Shown here one piece after another: positions 11,629 to 23,800 of a stretch of DNA of 64,000 nt (position 1 is the first letter of the stretch; every line of letters starts with the position of its first letter). The notes beneath the pieces are model-generated. The model worked only from the letters and a program-made list of their open reading frames with translations. It ran no database searches and had not been told where the DNA came from. The position numbers and the translations under genes were made by a program. The stretch lies in NCBI RefSeq assembly GCF_963678635.1, contig NC_087066.1, positions 52,098,312 to 52,162,311 of the forward strand, written 5' to 3'. This DNA is from Symsagittifera roscoffensis. Its lineage: Eukaryota; Xenacoelomorpha; Acoela; Convolutidae.

Positions 11629-12448
11629 TTTTAAAATAAATAATCTTTGCACCTCTGGATCAATTTGAACTTTCATTTTTCAAAATAACATGCTGAAAAA
11701 CACACAAAAATTCTAGTTCAGATTCAGCCAATAGGATTCACTTAAATCCGTCACCTTCAATATCTCTAACACCAACCTATTAGCCGAAAGATATTAAACT
11801 CCAGGCATATCAATAACTATAACTTTACAACCTCCAGGTCAAAAATAAGCAACTCGCTAAAATTTGACAACTAAAATAAACACCACCATAATATTACAAC
11901 CCTCCCCTATCTAATAATGCAAAGATCAACAAGATTTTCCCAACTCAGACCTCAAAAACCCTCCAACCAAAAATAACAAATTAGCCTAAAGTAAAAAAGG
12001 ACCATAATCATTTAGCCTAAAGTACAAACATTTCAAAAATACCCCAGATTACCCGACAAATAAAAATAAAGTAAAGAAGACCTCCCGAACACCATAAAAT
12101 TAGCCCCCAACAATTTTTCACAAAACTCAACCCACTTGTCAAAAAATCAATAAATAACCCGACCACACTTGAATCTCGCCTCAAACAACAAAAAATATTC
12201 GACAAAGAAATCATTTCTTAAATGCTCTTCTCTCGATCAGTCAATATCTTTAAAATACAATTTTAACTCTTTTCGTAAACTTTTTCATACTATTCAAACT
12301 TTTATTCATATTTCTATTTAACACTTTCGAAGCTTTTATAATCATTTTAATAATTTTTTAAATTTTCCACTCCCTATTTGAAATATATCTCCAACTTTCC
12401 CCAATCATTGATCATATTCACAGGTACGATAATCCAAAGTCTATTTAA
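11629..12448 (+). other. Non-coding spacer between pol and ORF-A
   Basis: About 0.8 kb rich in stops in all + frames. A TATTCACAG at about 12415-12423 resembles a 3' splice site and lies 25 bases before the ORF-A start, so a spliced subgenomic RNA for the downstream genes is possible. No other element recognised. Confidence 0.35.
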
Positions 12449-13751
12449 ATGATACGAACAATTTTTAGTAGAACAGATAATTTCTTACTATTTGTAATTT
12501 TCATCATTTTTTTATCATCCCTCATACTGACAATGTGCAAATGTGTAAAAAAGGCAATAGTCACATTCGCCTTAGCAACAATCCTTTTAATTCTTGTCAT
12601 TGAAGAACACTACAATAAACATAAATCTTCCCAGTAGAAAAATTCAATCGAACACTTTCAAAAACTGCTAACCAACAATCACAAAATCAGTCTTCACCGA
12701 AATCATCCCAAGAAAATCCAGCAATACCCACAACTACCCAAAACCCCCAAACATCCACACGAATTTCTTTCCAAGATAATCCATACACTTTTGAAGAACG
12801 ACACGCTCGCTTATCCGAACCATTAGAACCAATTCAGCGACAGGCACCCCTAAGTGAACCAACATATAACTTGTACCCCACATTACCACAAGAATTAAGC
12901 AGAATAAGAAACATTAGTCGAAACCAAAATAGAATCGAAATAAATAGACAAATTATACATCCACGACGAAACAGAAGTTTTCAAACCCCCAGAGTTCATT
13001 TTGATATACCCCATTCACCAACACCAACTACTTCAGAAAACCCAAATAGTACATTACCAGAAACTCCCCCACTCCTTTCACAACGTAGCACCTCAAGTAT
13101 AACCTCAGATTACTTAGGTTCAACACCAACATCTGAGCAAATATGTGAAAATCCCTTTAACCCCCCAATCCCAACGCACGATTACCATTTTGGACAACAC
13201 ACTCAGATACACAAGGTGAACCAAACTTAGTAAACGACCCAATAGAAATCTCTACGGATACAACACTATCATCACTACCAGAAACATTATCACTACCATC
13301 AACACCATCATTAAGTCAAATCTCACCGACGCTATTCCCTTTAAATTTTCCAAATAACCTCGACGCTAGATATCGAGAACAATCATCAACAAATATTCCT
13401 TTACGATTAGATTGGAACACATTCGTAGCACCTCCCCCATTATTTGGACAACATCAAGAAAGTATCCGACTCCACAATTGGGCACTCAATAGACTACAAT
13501 ATAGACAAGATATTCACGAAGATATTCGTGACCACAATATTAAAATACTTCAACAAAATAGTCTCCAATTAAAATTCGAAATCACGATCAAACTTAATAG
13601 TATTGTTCAACATCCCTACGCATTAAATCCACCAAATATAACAGCTCAATCGCTACCACCACCGTTTATAACAACTGAAGTAATATATAAATACGACAGA
13701 TATACCAAAAACACAATTGGTTACATCACATTTTATAACCCATACTCATGA
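12449..13751 (+). pseudogene. Accessory ORF-A: membrane anchor plus Pro/Ser/Thr-rich region
   Basis: I recognise no family. The ATG at 12449 starts two adjacent hydrophobic helices (about residues 11-29 and 36-51) separated by a short CKCVKK loop. Reading then moves to a second frame near 12630 (open to 13230: Gln/Ser/Pro-rich, with YTFEERHARL and PRVHFDIPHSP) and to a third frame from about 13200. The last part (13370-13748) is denser and probably folded, with RLDWNTFVAPPPLFGQ, LHNWALNRLQY and a Pro-rich end. Its TGA at 13749-13751 overlaps the env ATG as ATGA. About 434 codons in all, broken by two frame changes. Between pol and env it could be a second membrane protein or an env companion; that is inference. 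Confidence 0.6.
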
Positions 13752-16373
13752 TTATCATACACATGTATATTCTAAAAATATTAACGTTTCAACACATCTT
13801 TTTTCTAATATTTTCCGACCAAAACACAAATCTTTCTCCTCGCACAGGACCCCAAGATTTATTAGTAACACACTACGATTGTGAAGAGAACGAACAAAAA
13901 ACACTACAAAAATAGGCAATAAATCAAGTATCACAATGCGAAACAGAACCACAAGCTATCGAAACTACAAATGTAATAGCAACATTATATTCAAAAGCCC
14001 GAGCAACAACAGTCATAGGATATAAATTTACAGCAACATTTTCCGAAAAGAAAGTACATTGTTCACAAGTTTCAAACGGAAATAAAAACCGACTTGACCA
14101 CGAATCGTTTTACCAAAGTAACATAGAACGACGTTTGCATCTAAAACCCGATGATTGTAAAAACGAAATACTCAGACTAAACCTAACAAGAAATAAAAAC
14201 ACAGACAGAAACTTAGTAAATTTTCAAGTCTTTGCCGATTCTGTACATCAAGCAGAACTTGAACGATATCAAGGACATATAAGATTAGACGAAAAATATC
14301 CATACAACGGTGCACATGGCAGATTAACTTATGACTTACACGATAAACATTGGATACCACACATTGGAATAAATGACCCCTCAAACTGCAAAGCAGACAC
14401 AAAAAATAAAGGATATCAACAAATAATGTTTTTCGATTGGAAAATACAACTCGAAAAAATACAACTCACACGAGATTTATCTGATAACACAATGATCTAT
14501 CAAGGAGTTAGATTACCTAGCAAAAATGATCAAGGTTATTGTGACCCTACAACAAGGACCCAAGCAACAATTGTTTGGTTTCCCGAAGATACATGCACAA
14601 CATTTCAAGTAGCAAAAATAGACGCTCGAATGATAAAATTTCATGAAAAATATTTTATAGAATCAATCCCATACGAACAAGTAAGCCCATCACGAAAACA
14701 AAGTAATGATTTTAGAAATATTCTTGATATAGAAAATAAATTAACACGTTTTCAAATCTATCAAGAAACAGAATTTGCATGTAAATACAGAAATCCACTT
14801 TATAAAACACAATACTCTGAAATACTTGTCGAATACGAAAAAGGTTTCGACATGACCACTGGAAAAATAAAATTTGACCCTTGTGCCAAAAGTCACCCTA
14901 GAAACGAAGGAACAACATACATACCAGTTAACTTTCAAAAAAGCACAGGTCAACCTGGTGGAAAACTAAAACCACATGACAGTAAAAGCACACGTTTACA
15001 AGAATTATCACTAATGAATAGCACCTATTTTGGTAATATTCATTATGATATCCACCTAGATATGAAGTTAGACTACACAATAAGTCGAATTTTTCAAGAA
15101 ATGTCACTCTCCGAATTAGAAACACTTCATCAACTATGCGAATTAGAAAGAACACAAGATCTACAATCACTCCGATTAGCAGTACTCAAAATACCCTACG
15201 CAGGATACTTATTATGAGGAAACAGATCAAATTTTCTAGACTACGAAGGAAATATTTTATGGTTTTATACTTGCACCAAAAAAGTATCACCATTATATGT
15301 TTTCGAAGATAAACGTTGTTATAAAAGAATCCCTATCTTCTATAAAAATAAAGTACATTTTGTAGACACACTTTCAAGACGAACATATTTTTGGGATACC
15401 GCAGTCCCATGTGGATCAGAAAAGAGCCACAATGTAGTACAATTAAATCCCGATGAAGATAAATACTACCTCCTTACACCATACTCTACATTAATGCAAT
15501 CACTCAAAAATTTTTCACCCGAAAGCATCAGAGCCATTGCTCGTAACCCAAATATTGATTTACAATCAATTGGAATATATTCTAAATCAGACATCCAGCA
15601 TCAAATTAGAACACAGCAATTTCAGGAACTATTAACACAAATGGACACAATACAAAGACAATCAATTGACCAGAACTTGAGAAAACTTGCCGAAACCGCA
15701 GGATTTGCAGACATTTATATACAAGACTGCAGCGGATATTTTAAAGATATCAAAAGACTACATATATTTAAACGGTAAAAAATACAGACCACAAGATATT
15801 TCAGATATAAATATTTTCAGTTTTGTGACCCTAAAAAACGAAATTCTAGCTTTTCTAGGATGGCCCTATTACATCTTAGAAAAATTAACTATCTTATACG
15901 CAATGTTTAACTTTATAGGATTTCTTTTCTCACTGTTAAAAGGAATCTATAACACATGCGCTATACACACACAAGTAAACAGACAAGCAAGTGTAATACG
16001 TATACTATTTGCAGGATTTTTTGGAATTTTTTCATCTTCAAAAAACAAAATACTTTTAGATGCACAAATAAAAGAATATAATACAAAAACATCCACGAGA
16101 CCAAACACATACAATGAAGAACATAATAATGTAGATACAGCACCTACAGCACCACAGATACCAACCCTACCACAAAACCATCCATTATCATTAGTTCCCC
16201 GTAATTTTCGAAACTTAGCAATTACACTTAATCCAAATTTTGGACCAAATACAACACAGAGTCCCATCCAACACATAATACCACATCATTCACAAAATGA
16301 TAATACATACGAACAAATTAAAGAACAACCTCACACCACCACTTTTCAGTCTCAAAATTATCATTTTTTTTAG
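13748..16373 (+). pseudogene. env: Envelope-like glycoprotein (env), broken
   Basis: Third retroviral-type gene, position and architecture of an envelope protein. The ATG at 13748 opens a hydrophobic, signal-peptide-like N-terminus (about residues 2-20). A Cys-containing ectodomain follows, with potential N-glycosylation sites. Near 15.2-15.4 kb the motifs GNRS, FLDYEG, CYKRIPI and FVDTLSRRTY occur. A strongly hydrophobic segment at about 15850-15950 is the likely membrane anchor, followed by a cytoplasmic tail that is Pro/Asn/Gln-rich. The motif set reminds me of chuvirus (Jingchuvirales) glycoproteins, which are predicted gB-like fusogens and are known to have been captured by retroelements in arthropods. 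That assignment is from memory. The copy is inactive: stops at 13913-13915 and 15215-15217 and a frame change near 15.75 kb. Confidence 0.7.
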
Positions 16374-16379
16374 CCCACA

Positions 16380-18185
16380 ATGAGCCGACAACTTGGATCC
16401 CTTCATCGCTCAAATTCCCACCCAGCCAACCTCCAAACTCCAATCCCAATAATACCTTTTTTTGCTTTCCCACCACCCAATTTTCCGATTATTAATATAT
16501 CATCAAGCACGAATTCTGATACTAACTCAGATATTTCAGTTTTATACGCTATCTCAAAATTAAATGTCCCTAATGTAGAAACCCCTGACGAATTTGCAGA
16601 CTCCGAACCATCCCCATCAAATGATAATCAGACCAACTCCTCAGTTTTTTCAAAACCCCCTTTTCAACCAATTCCATCAAATCATTCACTCCCATCCGTT
16701 TCCACTCCTTCCTATGCTTCCCAAGTAACCCCAATCTATTCTCCACTTCATTCCGACAGATCATATAATAATTCTCCAGATAACCCCCAAATTTCCCAGG
16801 AACTAGATAATTTTATTACCTTACAACAACAATTAAAACACCCTAACACCCTCACAATACATCAACTATCATCCACAATAGAATCCTAAAACCCACCTAC
16901 TCCTACACTCTCCTCAGCTTACACAGCATCATTCACACAATCATCCACATCCACCGATACACCTAGTAGCACTCACCGAGCTTATCGCACTTTTAAACCA
17001 AAATTCCCAAATCACCCATTCCCGACCAAACCCGGAACAGCCTGCGAATATATTAATCAACCGCAACACACTAACACAAAAAATTTTCTTGCAATCACCT
17101 TACCCTCATTTCCACAATATACTTTAAACACACCTAACGACACTAACGACACACGTAGTTTTGTAGATGAACATGTTTTAATGCCCACACTTCACTGGAC
17201 AGCATATTACCATTTTACTAATCCCCTTTGCCTGCCACTATCTAGTACTCATAACGATATAGAAAAGAATAAAGACATGTTATATAGACTCACCACAACA
17301 CTAACACCTCGACAATTTACTTACGTAGGATACAAAAAATTACTAAAAACACTCACTGCACCCCGAGCTAACGAGTATGCAATAGAATACTACGATCATA
17401 ATATCATCCGACCTAATCAAGACCAATTTTTAGATGAAGACCGCTTCGCTAACCCGCAACTAACAGAAAAAATTTTCATCAAAACATCATACGTATTCAC
17501 ACTTAATATTTTTGATAGAAAGTGTTATCACATCATTTCAGAATCACTAGCTATTATTCAAGCTTACGAAAGTTTCCACGACAAATTTCAGTTATTTTCA
17601 CTAACCGTTCACTTTCTTTCGTCACATGAACGCGATTTGCACTGTTCCCACGATATTATGTTACGCACTAAACAAACCCACACATATACATACTATCGTT
17701 TTATACAAAATCATTTTGATTTGCACACCCCGTCAAGACAACCTCACCATCGTTTTCAGTTCCTTAACTCAAAGGAACCATTTTTCCTTAATTTTACATA
17801 CTGTATCAAAGATACTAACCTCCACTGCATCCTCCGCAACTATGACCCAGTTACCCAAATGTATATATTTTGACCCATTACGAAGACCCTCAATGCAGAT
17901 GAATCCAGACCCTTCCTTATCCCGCATGAATTCATCCAGCCTATTGAAATACCCATTTTAGAATTCATTCACAATATTAAATATAATCATAAAATATATA
18001 ACCTCATTCAAAACACACCTTACGAGTTTGCAGTAGGCACCGAAGAACTAAAAACCATTAAAGCACTTCAGTTGCTTTGGCCACTGCTACAAACTAAAAA
18101 CATCATACGCATACTTGCAAAATTACTAACAACATCAGATATGATACGCGACATCTTCCCCCACGGCTTTTTCCCAGAAGATTAG
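16380..18185 (+). pseudogene. Accessory ORF-B downstream of env
   Basis: Starts with an ATG 6 bases after the env stop and stays in one frame for 602 codons including the stop. In-frame stops sit at 16887-16889 and 17871-17873, and the natural end is TAG at 18183-18185. The first ~260 residues are Pro/Ser/Thr/Asn-rich and look disordered. The C-terminal ~330 residues look folded: LHWTAYYHFTNPL, RQFTYVGYKKLLKTL, DRKCYHIISESLAIIQAYE, then after the second stop LLWPLLQTKNIIRILAKLL. No signal peptide and no clear membrane helix. I do not recognise it. The low number of lesions over 1.8 kb, all substitutions, supports a real gene of the element. A gene after env is unusual for Ty3 elements. Confidence 0.65.
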
Positions 18186-18186
18186 G

Positions 18187-18270
18187 GTAAGTATAAATTG
18201 AAATATTCTTAACTAATAAATTTCAATTAGTACTAACCATTTTTTATCAATGTTTGATTTATATTTCTAG
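18187..18270 (+). other. Candidate 84-base intron just after ORF-B
   Basis: GTAAGT at 18187-18192 follows one base after the ORF-B stop. A TACTAAC branch-site consensus lies at 18231-18237, then a T-rich stretch and TTTCTAG ending at 18270. All three signals are near ideal and properly spaced (33 bases from the branch region to the acceptor). It would remove part of the 3' untranslated region, or serve a longer spliced transcript of the element. Confidence 0.45.
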
Positions 18271-19290
18271 TCTTCACACCACGATCACCTACAAAACAGA
18301 AAAGAAAAACAAAAATACAACTTGTTAAATTATCTAAAAATTCATTAAATTCTTGCACTAAATAATGTAGTAAAATTCATACCAAATGTAGTAATTTCAT
18401 TTATAAATTATTTCCCCGCGAAGCAGTAAAAATAAATACGATGAAAATTTATAAATTTAAATTTCCCCAAAACGCAGTAAAATTCAAATTCTATGCAATA
18501 AATTGATAAAATGAGCAAGCAGTACTAACCTTTTCAATATTTTCATTCACTCGCACAAGAATTCTATCCACACTCGCACAGCTCGCCCACGAAGAATTGT
18601 TTAAATAATGATTTTAAGTGTCAAGTTTTCACACTCAACAACTCTAACAAACGATAACAAGTTTCCATTTTTCCTTTAACCCGGTTGGAAAGGAATTACA
18701 TACTAAACCAAACTAACCAACGCAGCTTACTAAACACCACAAATCATAAAATAACAGCATGACTAAGAAAAGAAAACCAACGGTACCCAAACCGGATTAA
18801 CCCACTTTAAAACTGGATAATTTATTCTTTTGAAGACTATTATAAAATCTAAGAAAGAAATCATAAAACACAAAAAAGTCGCAAGACAAACCCATACCAA
18901 AAACAATTTGATTTTTGAAAAAAGGACACAATTAAAGTAACATAAAAAAGACCAACAAAAACCCAACATAAAACGTTATCACAAAACAGGACCTCTCAAA
19001 GAAACAGCATGCAATCATACTCCCACTCCTGGCCTAACCCACCAGAGAGGACGTCCTGAGCATGCTCTATAGCCGGCTTAACCCACCGCGCTACATCCAC
19101 GCTTTGTGACCACACTTCTATTTTTAATAAGAGGTACTCAAGGGTGAGTAACTCTTCAAAATAACCGAACTAAAACAAAACGCTTTTGTGAAAACAACTA
19201 ACTAAATTCATGATTAAAAACTGAACTAACAAAATTTTATAAAATGTAAATTATACTTTGCAGTATATAGATCATACAAAACAACAAAGA
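18271..19290 (+). other. Trailer / presumed 3' terminal region of the large element
   Basis: Non-coding, A-rich. Contains a short direct repeat at 18370-18530, in which a phrase built from ATTTCCCC, a purine-rich word and CAGTAAAA recurs (about 18410-18430 and 18462-18482). This is where a polypurine tract and 3' LTR should be; I could not match it to 1321-2918 by eye. The element's edge is therefore not defined. Confidence 0.35.
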
Positions 19291-19811
19291 CAAACATCCA
19301 AAGACTAGATGATCCCATCACACTCGCACAAAGAATGGCTAAACACAACCGACATGCCGTCCACAATCACGACTCAAAGGATTTAGAGTACGACTTGACT
19401 TCGCAGAAAAGGACTTGATTGAACTAGACCGTTTTACCGAGAGCATTTACATCGCGGAGAAAGGAAAAGTTTACAGGAAAAATCATGTGTGTTTGAGCTT
19501 AATTTTTTTTTCGTAACCATTCAGCTAGTCAGGGCTCGCTAGGCACTCGAACTCCTTCAACCTATGTGGTTCCAAAAAGGACTGCTCCCCGAACTCAGCC
19601 GACTCAAAAAGACCACCGGCCCACTAACTCAGTCACATCGCATACACTAGTAGTGGTTCTTACGAGCAATTCTTGCAGTGAGGGCTCAGTAACTACGCTA
19701 CCCCAGGCGGACACTTACTTCCACAAATCAACTCCAGTCTCTAAGAGGCCACAATTTTCCTCACAATCTCCTCCACTAACGTTCTCCAAAGAACCCGCGG
19801 TTGCTTATTGA
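19291..19811 (+). pseudogene. Possible pol C-terminal remnant (same element as 1-1320?)
   Basis: Composition becomes more G/C-balanced, as at 1-1320. Broken readings include MAKHNRHAVHNHDSKDL, then DRFTESIYIAEKGKVYRKNH (19418-19480), which resembles the strand-rich end of a Ty3 integrase where a short, KGKVYR-like turn is common. A Pro/Ser/Thr/Arg-rich open frame (19566-19811) resembles the disordered tail that follows. If right, the large element interrupted this pol. The match is weak. Confidence 0.25.
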
Positions 19812-20039
19812 GTGATTGTTTCAGGCCCAGATTTGACCTCTTCGACTTCTTTCAGCATGTCCTGGACCTTCTTCATCGGCTCATTACACTCAGTAAACGG
19901 TTATCTCTGACACAGTAATGACAAATGGGGGCCTAATAATTTCTACGCCTGCTTACGCTCCAACTCTGCAGCACACAAAATACGTGTTTTTTTTTTCAGG
20001 TTATTGAATCTTAACTGTTAATTTGACGTTTGAAGCTGG
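19812..20039. other. Transition zone, nothing recognised
   Basis: Short stretch where the + strand changes from A/C-rich to T/G-rich. No ORF or repeat seen. Confidence 0.4.
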
Positions 20040-23000
20040 GTTAAATCTAAAATTTAATTGTATTTAATTTTCTTTTTTGGGTTTGTCAATGAAGTTTTTC
20101 CTTTGTAACTTTTTGATAAACTATAATTTCTTTTGTATATCTGATCTCTATAATTGCTTGGGCGTATCTTTAAAATGTTTGGGTGACGAAATTGATCGCC
20201 ATCATAAGTATGTTCAATTACACCGTAATAACAGATTCTCGTGTCGGGTTAAGTTTTTCTTTTACGTTTGTTGAATTTTTGTGAATATTTTGTGAAACTT
20301 TTCTAGGAAGAAAATAATTTGTTATTGTTGCTTAATGGGTTTTATGCACAGCAAAATTTTGTTTTGGTATTTTGATCATTCATTCTGTTTTGTTTCATTA
20401 GCAATAATCAGAATTAGTAGATACTCTTGTAAGTATTCGTACCTTCAACCACCCAACTAAATCATAGGAGGTAATATTTGGTGTCAAACTACCTTAGGTT
20501 TGTTTGTTTCCTTTTTTCTGTATGTAATTTTGAGTCTCTTGATTGTATTTGTTGGAGTGCTCCAAGTATCAAACTTAGGTGTGAACACACTTTGTTCCGT
20601 TGAGAAAATGTAATTCTTAAATATCATATCTTTTATTTATTGTTGTGTTTGCAAGCCCTGGAAAAACGAAGAGTATTTTGTTCTTGTCTATGGTTGTTGT
20701 ATATGCTTTAGTTGGCTCGTTTTTTGTAATCACGCCACAATATATGGAATAAGTATGGGTACCTTACTTGATTGCTTGTCTTCAAAAATTGCGTCTGATT
20801 TGAAAATTAGATGTGTGTGGATTTTGATATTTTTGCATCAATTTTTGACAAATTGATTTTGAAAAGCTGGAAACTTTTTTTTAGTGTTGAGTAACAACTT
20901 TTTTTTGTTAGAGAAATGTTCAATTTAGAATTTTGTTTGAAGTTTGGAATGGTATTTTGTCAAATAATCCATTTTTTTGCTATTCATCTTAGCTGATATT
21001 GTTGTTTTTCTTTCTTAATTGTCGGACGTTGTTATAAATTACTTTTTGAAGGGCAGTTTTTGGTAAAGTTGCGTAATGTTGTTTTGCGCTTCGATACTGG
21101 GGAGGATCTGCGGTTCAATTGTATATGCTTTTTAAGGAAGAAATTTCTTTGTAGCTTTGTGATAAAGATGTTGGTTTGTATATCTAGTCTTAATAGTTGT
21201 CTGAGCATTTTTAGAAATGTTTGGATGCTGAAACTTATCGCCATCAAGTGTATTTTCAGCTATACCAAATCGAAAGAATCTCCTGTTAGTTAACTTCAAT
21301 TTTTTTTATTCTTCAACTAATTTTTGTAGTTTTTGATTTGAAAATAATTTTAGGATACCACGTTTATTGTTGTGGTGATTAGTGAATTTTATGCACAGTT
21401 GTCCTTTTTTGACCAATAGTGGTATTTTGTTTTGTTACCATTAATCGGAATCAGCAGAAATTCTGGTAAAAATCTATTCATGTTTTCGACTAATCCATTA
21501 GTTTACCGTTAGCTCACTTTTTTCTGAATGTCTCTTCCAATCTATTGATTCGATGTATTCGTTTGATTGCTGCAAGTATCGGTATCAAACTTAGGGGAAC
21601 CATTCGTTGTTTATTCTGAAATATTGTTTTCTAAATATCAGTCTTTTTTTGCTGTATAGGTAAGTTTCCATAAATAAACGAAGAGGTATTTTTTGCCTTG
21701 GAGTAGTGTAAATGCTTTAATTAGCTCGGTTTTGTATTTAACAACCACATATTTTTCTGTGTATTGCAGAGCCTAGATTTTAAAGTTCTGGTTAATGAAT
21801 AAATGCATGGCCAGTAGAAAATTTGATCTGGGGACTGGAACATTGATTGATTGATTTTTATTCTGATATTAGTTACGTCATTAATTCAAGTTTTTTTTTG
21901 TGGCGTGATGTCTTTTCGAAACTGTTTTTTTTTTTAGTTTTTTATCTTAAACGTTCTCAATTTTTGGGATTCTCTGCGAGTTTATGGGTTTTTCATCCAA
22001 AAGTATTATCAATGCAACTTTTTTTTGCTTTAAAAAGTGCGTTAAATTTGAGCTTGCTTTTATATTTTCTTGTCTAATTTCCAGGTAAAATTTAAAATTT
22101 TCATTCAGCCTTTCGTTTCTCGTTTCTGCTTGCGCAAGAATATTGTCGATATAAGCTGTCACATTTTGCTTATGATTAGGGAAAAAATATTTGTTCTCGA
22201 GAACGCTGAAATAATGCTGATCACATCGAACCTGTAATATTTGTTTCCTATTACGATTTGTGTTAACCTATTGTGTTTTCCCTAGAACCTTTTGTTGTAA
22301 GAACTACTCACACCTGCGGTTGTGTAGTAGCTTCCCATAAATTTAATTAATAGTTTTGATTTGCATTTCATTTCGATAAGTAGCGGGTATCCAAACAAAT
22401 CTATATTGATTCTTCTGTTGATAGGATAACAACTTTTTAAAAAATTTATTTGATTCATTTTACTTGATTGATTGTCTTTGATAATTGCGTCTGATTTGAT
22501 TGTTAGACTTAAGTGGATTTTGATTTTTTTGATTTTTTTTCTGATTTAATTTGAAAAACTGGGCTTTTTTGGGTAGTATTGCGTAAAATTTTCATCAGCT
22601 TTGATAGTGGGGTGAATCTACAAACGCAATTAAAAGTGCTTTATCATTGAAGTAATTAATAGTTGTAACTTTTTTGATCCATGTTGGTTTGTATCTCTAG
22701 TTTAATAATTGTCCTAACTTCTAACTTCAGAGTATTTGGGCGATGAACTGGAACGTCATTAAGTGTATGAGCACTTGAAACAAATTAATAGATTCTGTGG
22801 TTGGTTAATTACTAAGGAAAAAGTCAGAGTTTGATAAAAAAAATAGTTTTTGCAGGGAATTTTTGGGTACAATAGCGTAATTTTGTTTTTGCTTCTGTGC
22901 TGGTGTAAATCTAAAGTTTATAATTTATGTGTTTTGTCAATTATTTATTTTCTTAGTAATTTTCTGATAAACTCCATGTTGGTGTGTATCTTTAGTGTAA

Positions 23001-23800
23001 ATGAGCCTATCTTTACTAAGCCTATCTTTACTATTTTTTGGGCGAAGAAATTGAAAGTCATCATTCATATGTACAGTTATTGCAATTGAATCGATTTTCT
23101 TGTTCATATGAAAAAAGTTCTAAGGGGTCTGCTTTATTGCATAGTGACGTTTTGAATTTAGTTTTTGATTATTGATTTCTTTCCTAAATCTATAAATAGG
23201 GTGTCAGGTATTCCGATTTTGATTTTTGGATTTTATATAATTGGAATTTTGCTTAGAAATCATCCAATTGTGGTACACGGCTTAGCTTTAGGAGATGTGT
23301 ATACGGTTCTTCAATTGACGTTAGGTATTCTTTTTCTATGATTTCGACATATGTCCTTATTTTAAATTACTTTGTTTATAATTAGAGATTTTTCAGATTG
23401 GTTGAAATTTCTATTAAACGTTGAAAAATAACTTTGGTCTGATTGAACATGTTTTGTTTCTTTCAAATTACGTTTCATGTTAATTTTTGGAAATATGCTT
23501 TTAGGGACTTTGGTTGTATGCAATACTCATATCAACGGTTCGGTAGAAGTTTCTTTTAACTTTGATAATTTTTTTGATGTGATAAAATTTAATAGCAGTC
23601 ATCTAAGGCGTCTTTAAAAGTTTTAATATTGCTAGTTTTACTTTTGCTAGGATACTTTTGCTTTCAAGTTAACTAGATAACTTGTTCTAGTAGGTCAAGT
23701 CACCTTTTTATTTTGTCAGAAATGTGCATGGCTACTCCAAACATAGCGTCTGATTTGACAGGTAGTTATAAATGTGTTTTGATTCTTTTTTGATTTAATT
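20040..23800 (-). repeat. Diverged tandem repeat array in T-rich block
   Basis: The same phrases recur in order with much divergence. One anchor (TTTGTATATCT..., then GGGCGA or GGATGC..., then a TCGCCATCA-like end) occurs near 20118-20211, 21170-21250, 22679-22769 and 22975-23072. A second anchor (TTGCGTCTGATTTG then a TGGATTTTGAT-like word) occurs near 20790-20840, 22480-22530 and, weaker, 23745-23800. Units are about 0.3-1.3 kb. On the minus strand the composition is A-rich with C>G, like the large retroelement's coding strand, so an inverted decayed element is one explanation. Confidence 0.6.

Noticed and set aside
12871-13751. Similarity between the C-terminal parts of ORF-A and ORF-B
   Set aside because: Both have a Pro/Ser-rich half followed by an aromatic-rich half (LDWNTF versus LHWTAY), but I could not align them beyond a few residues.
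19005-19095. tRNA-like A box on the minus strand (GTAGCGCGGTGGGTTAAGCC)
   Set aside because: No B box and no cloverleaf follow, so a SINE or tRNA call is not supported.
1321-19290. LTRs of the large element
   Set aside because: I compared 1321-2918 with 18186-19290 by eye and found no convincing direct repeat, primer-binding site or TG...CA pair, so I do not annotate LTRs. A dot plot would decide.
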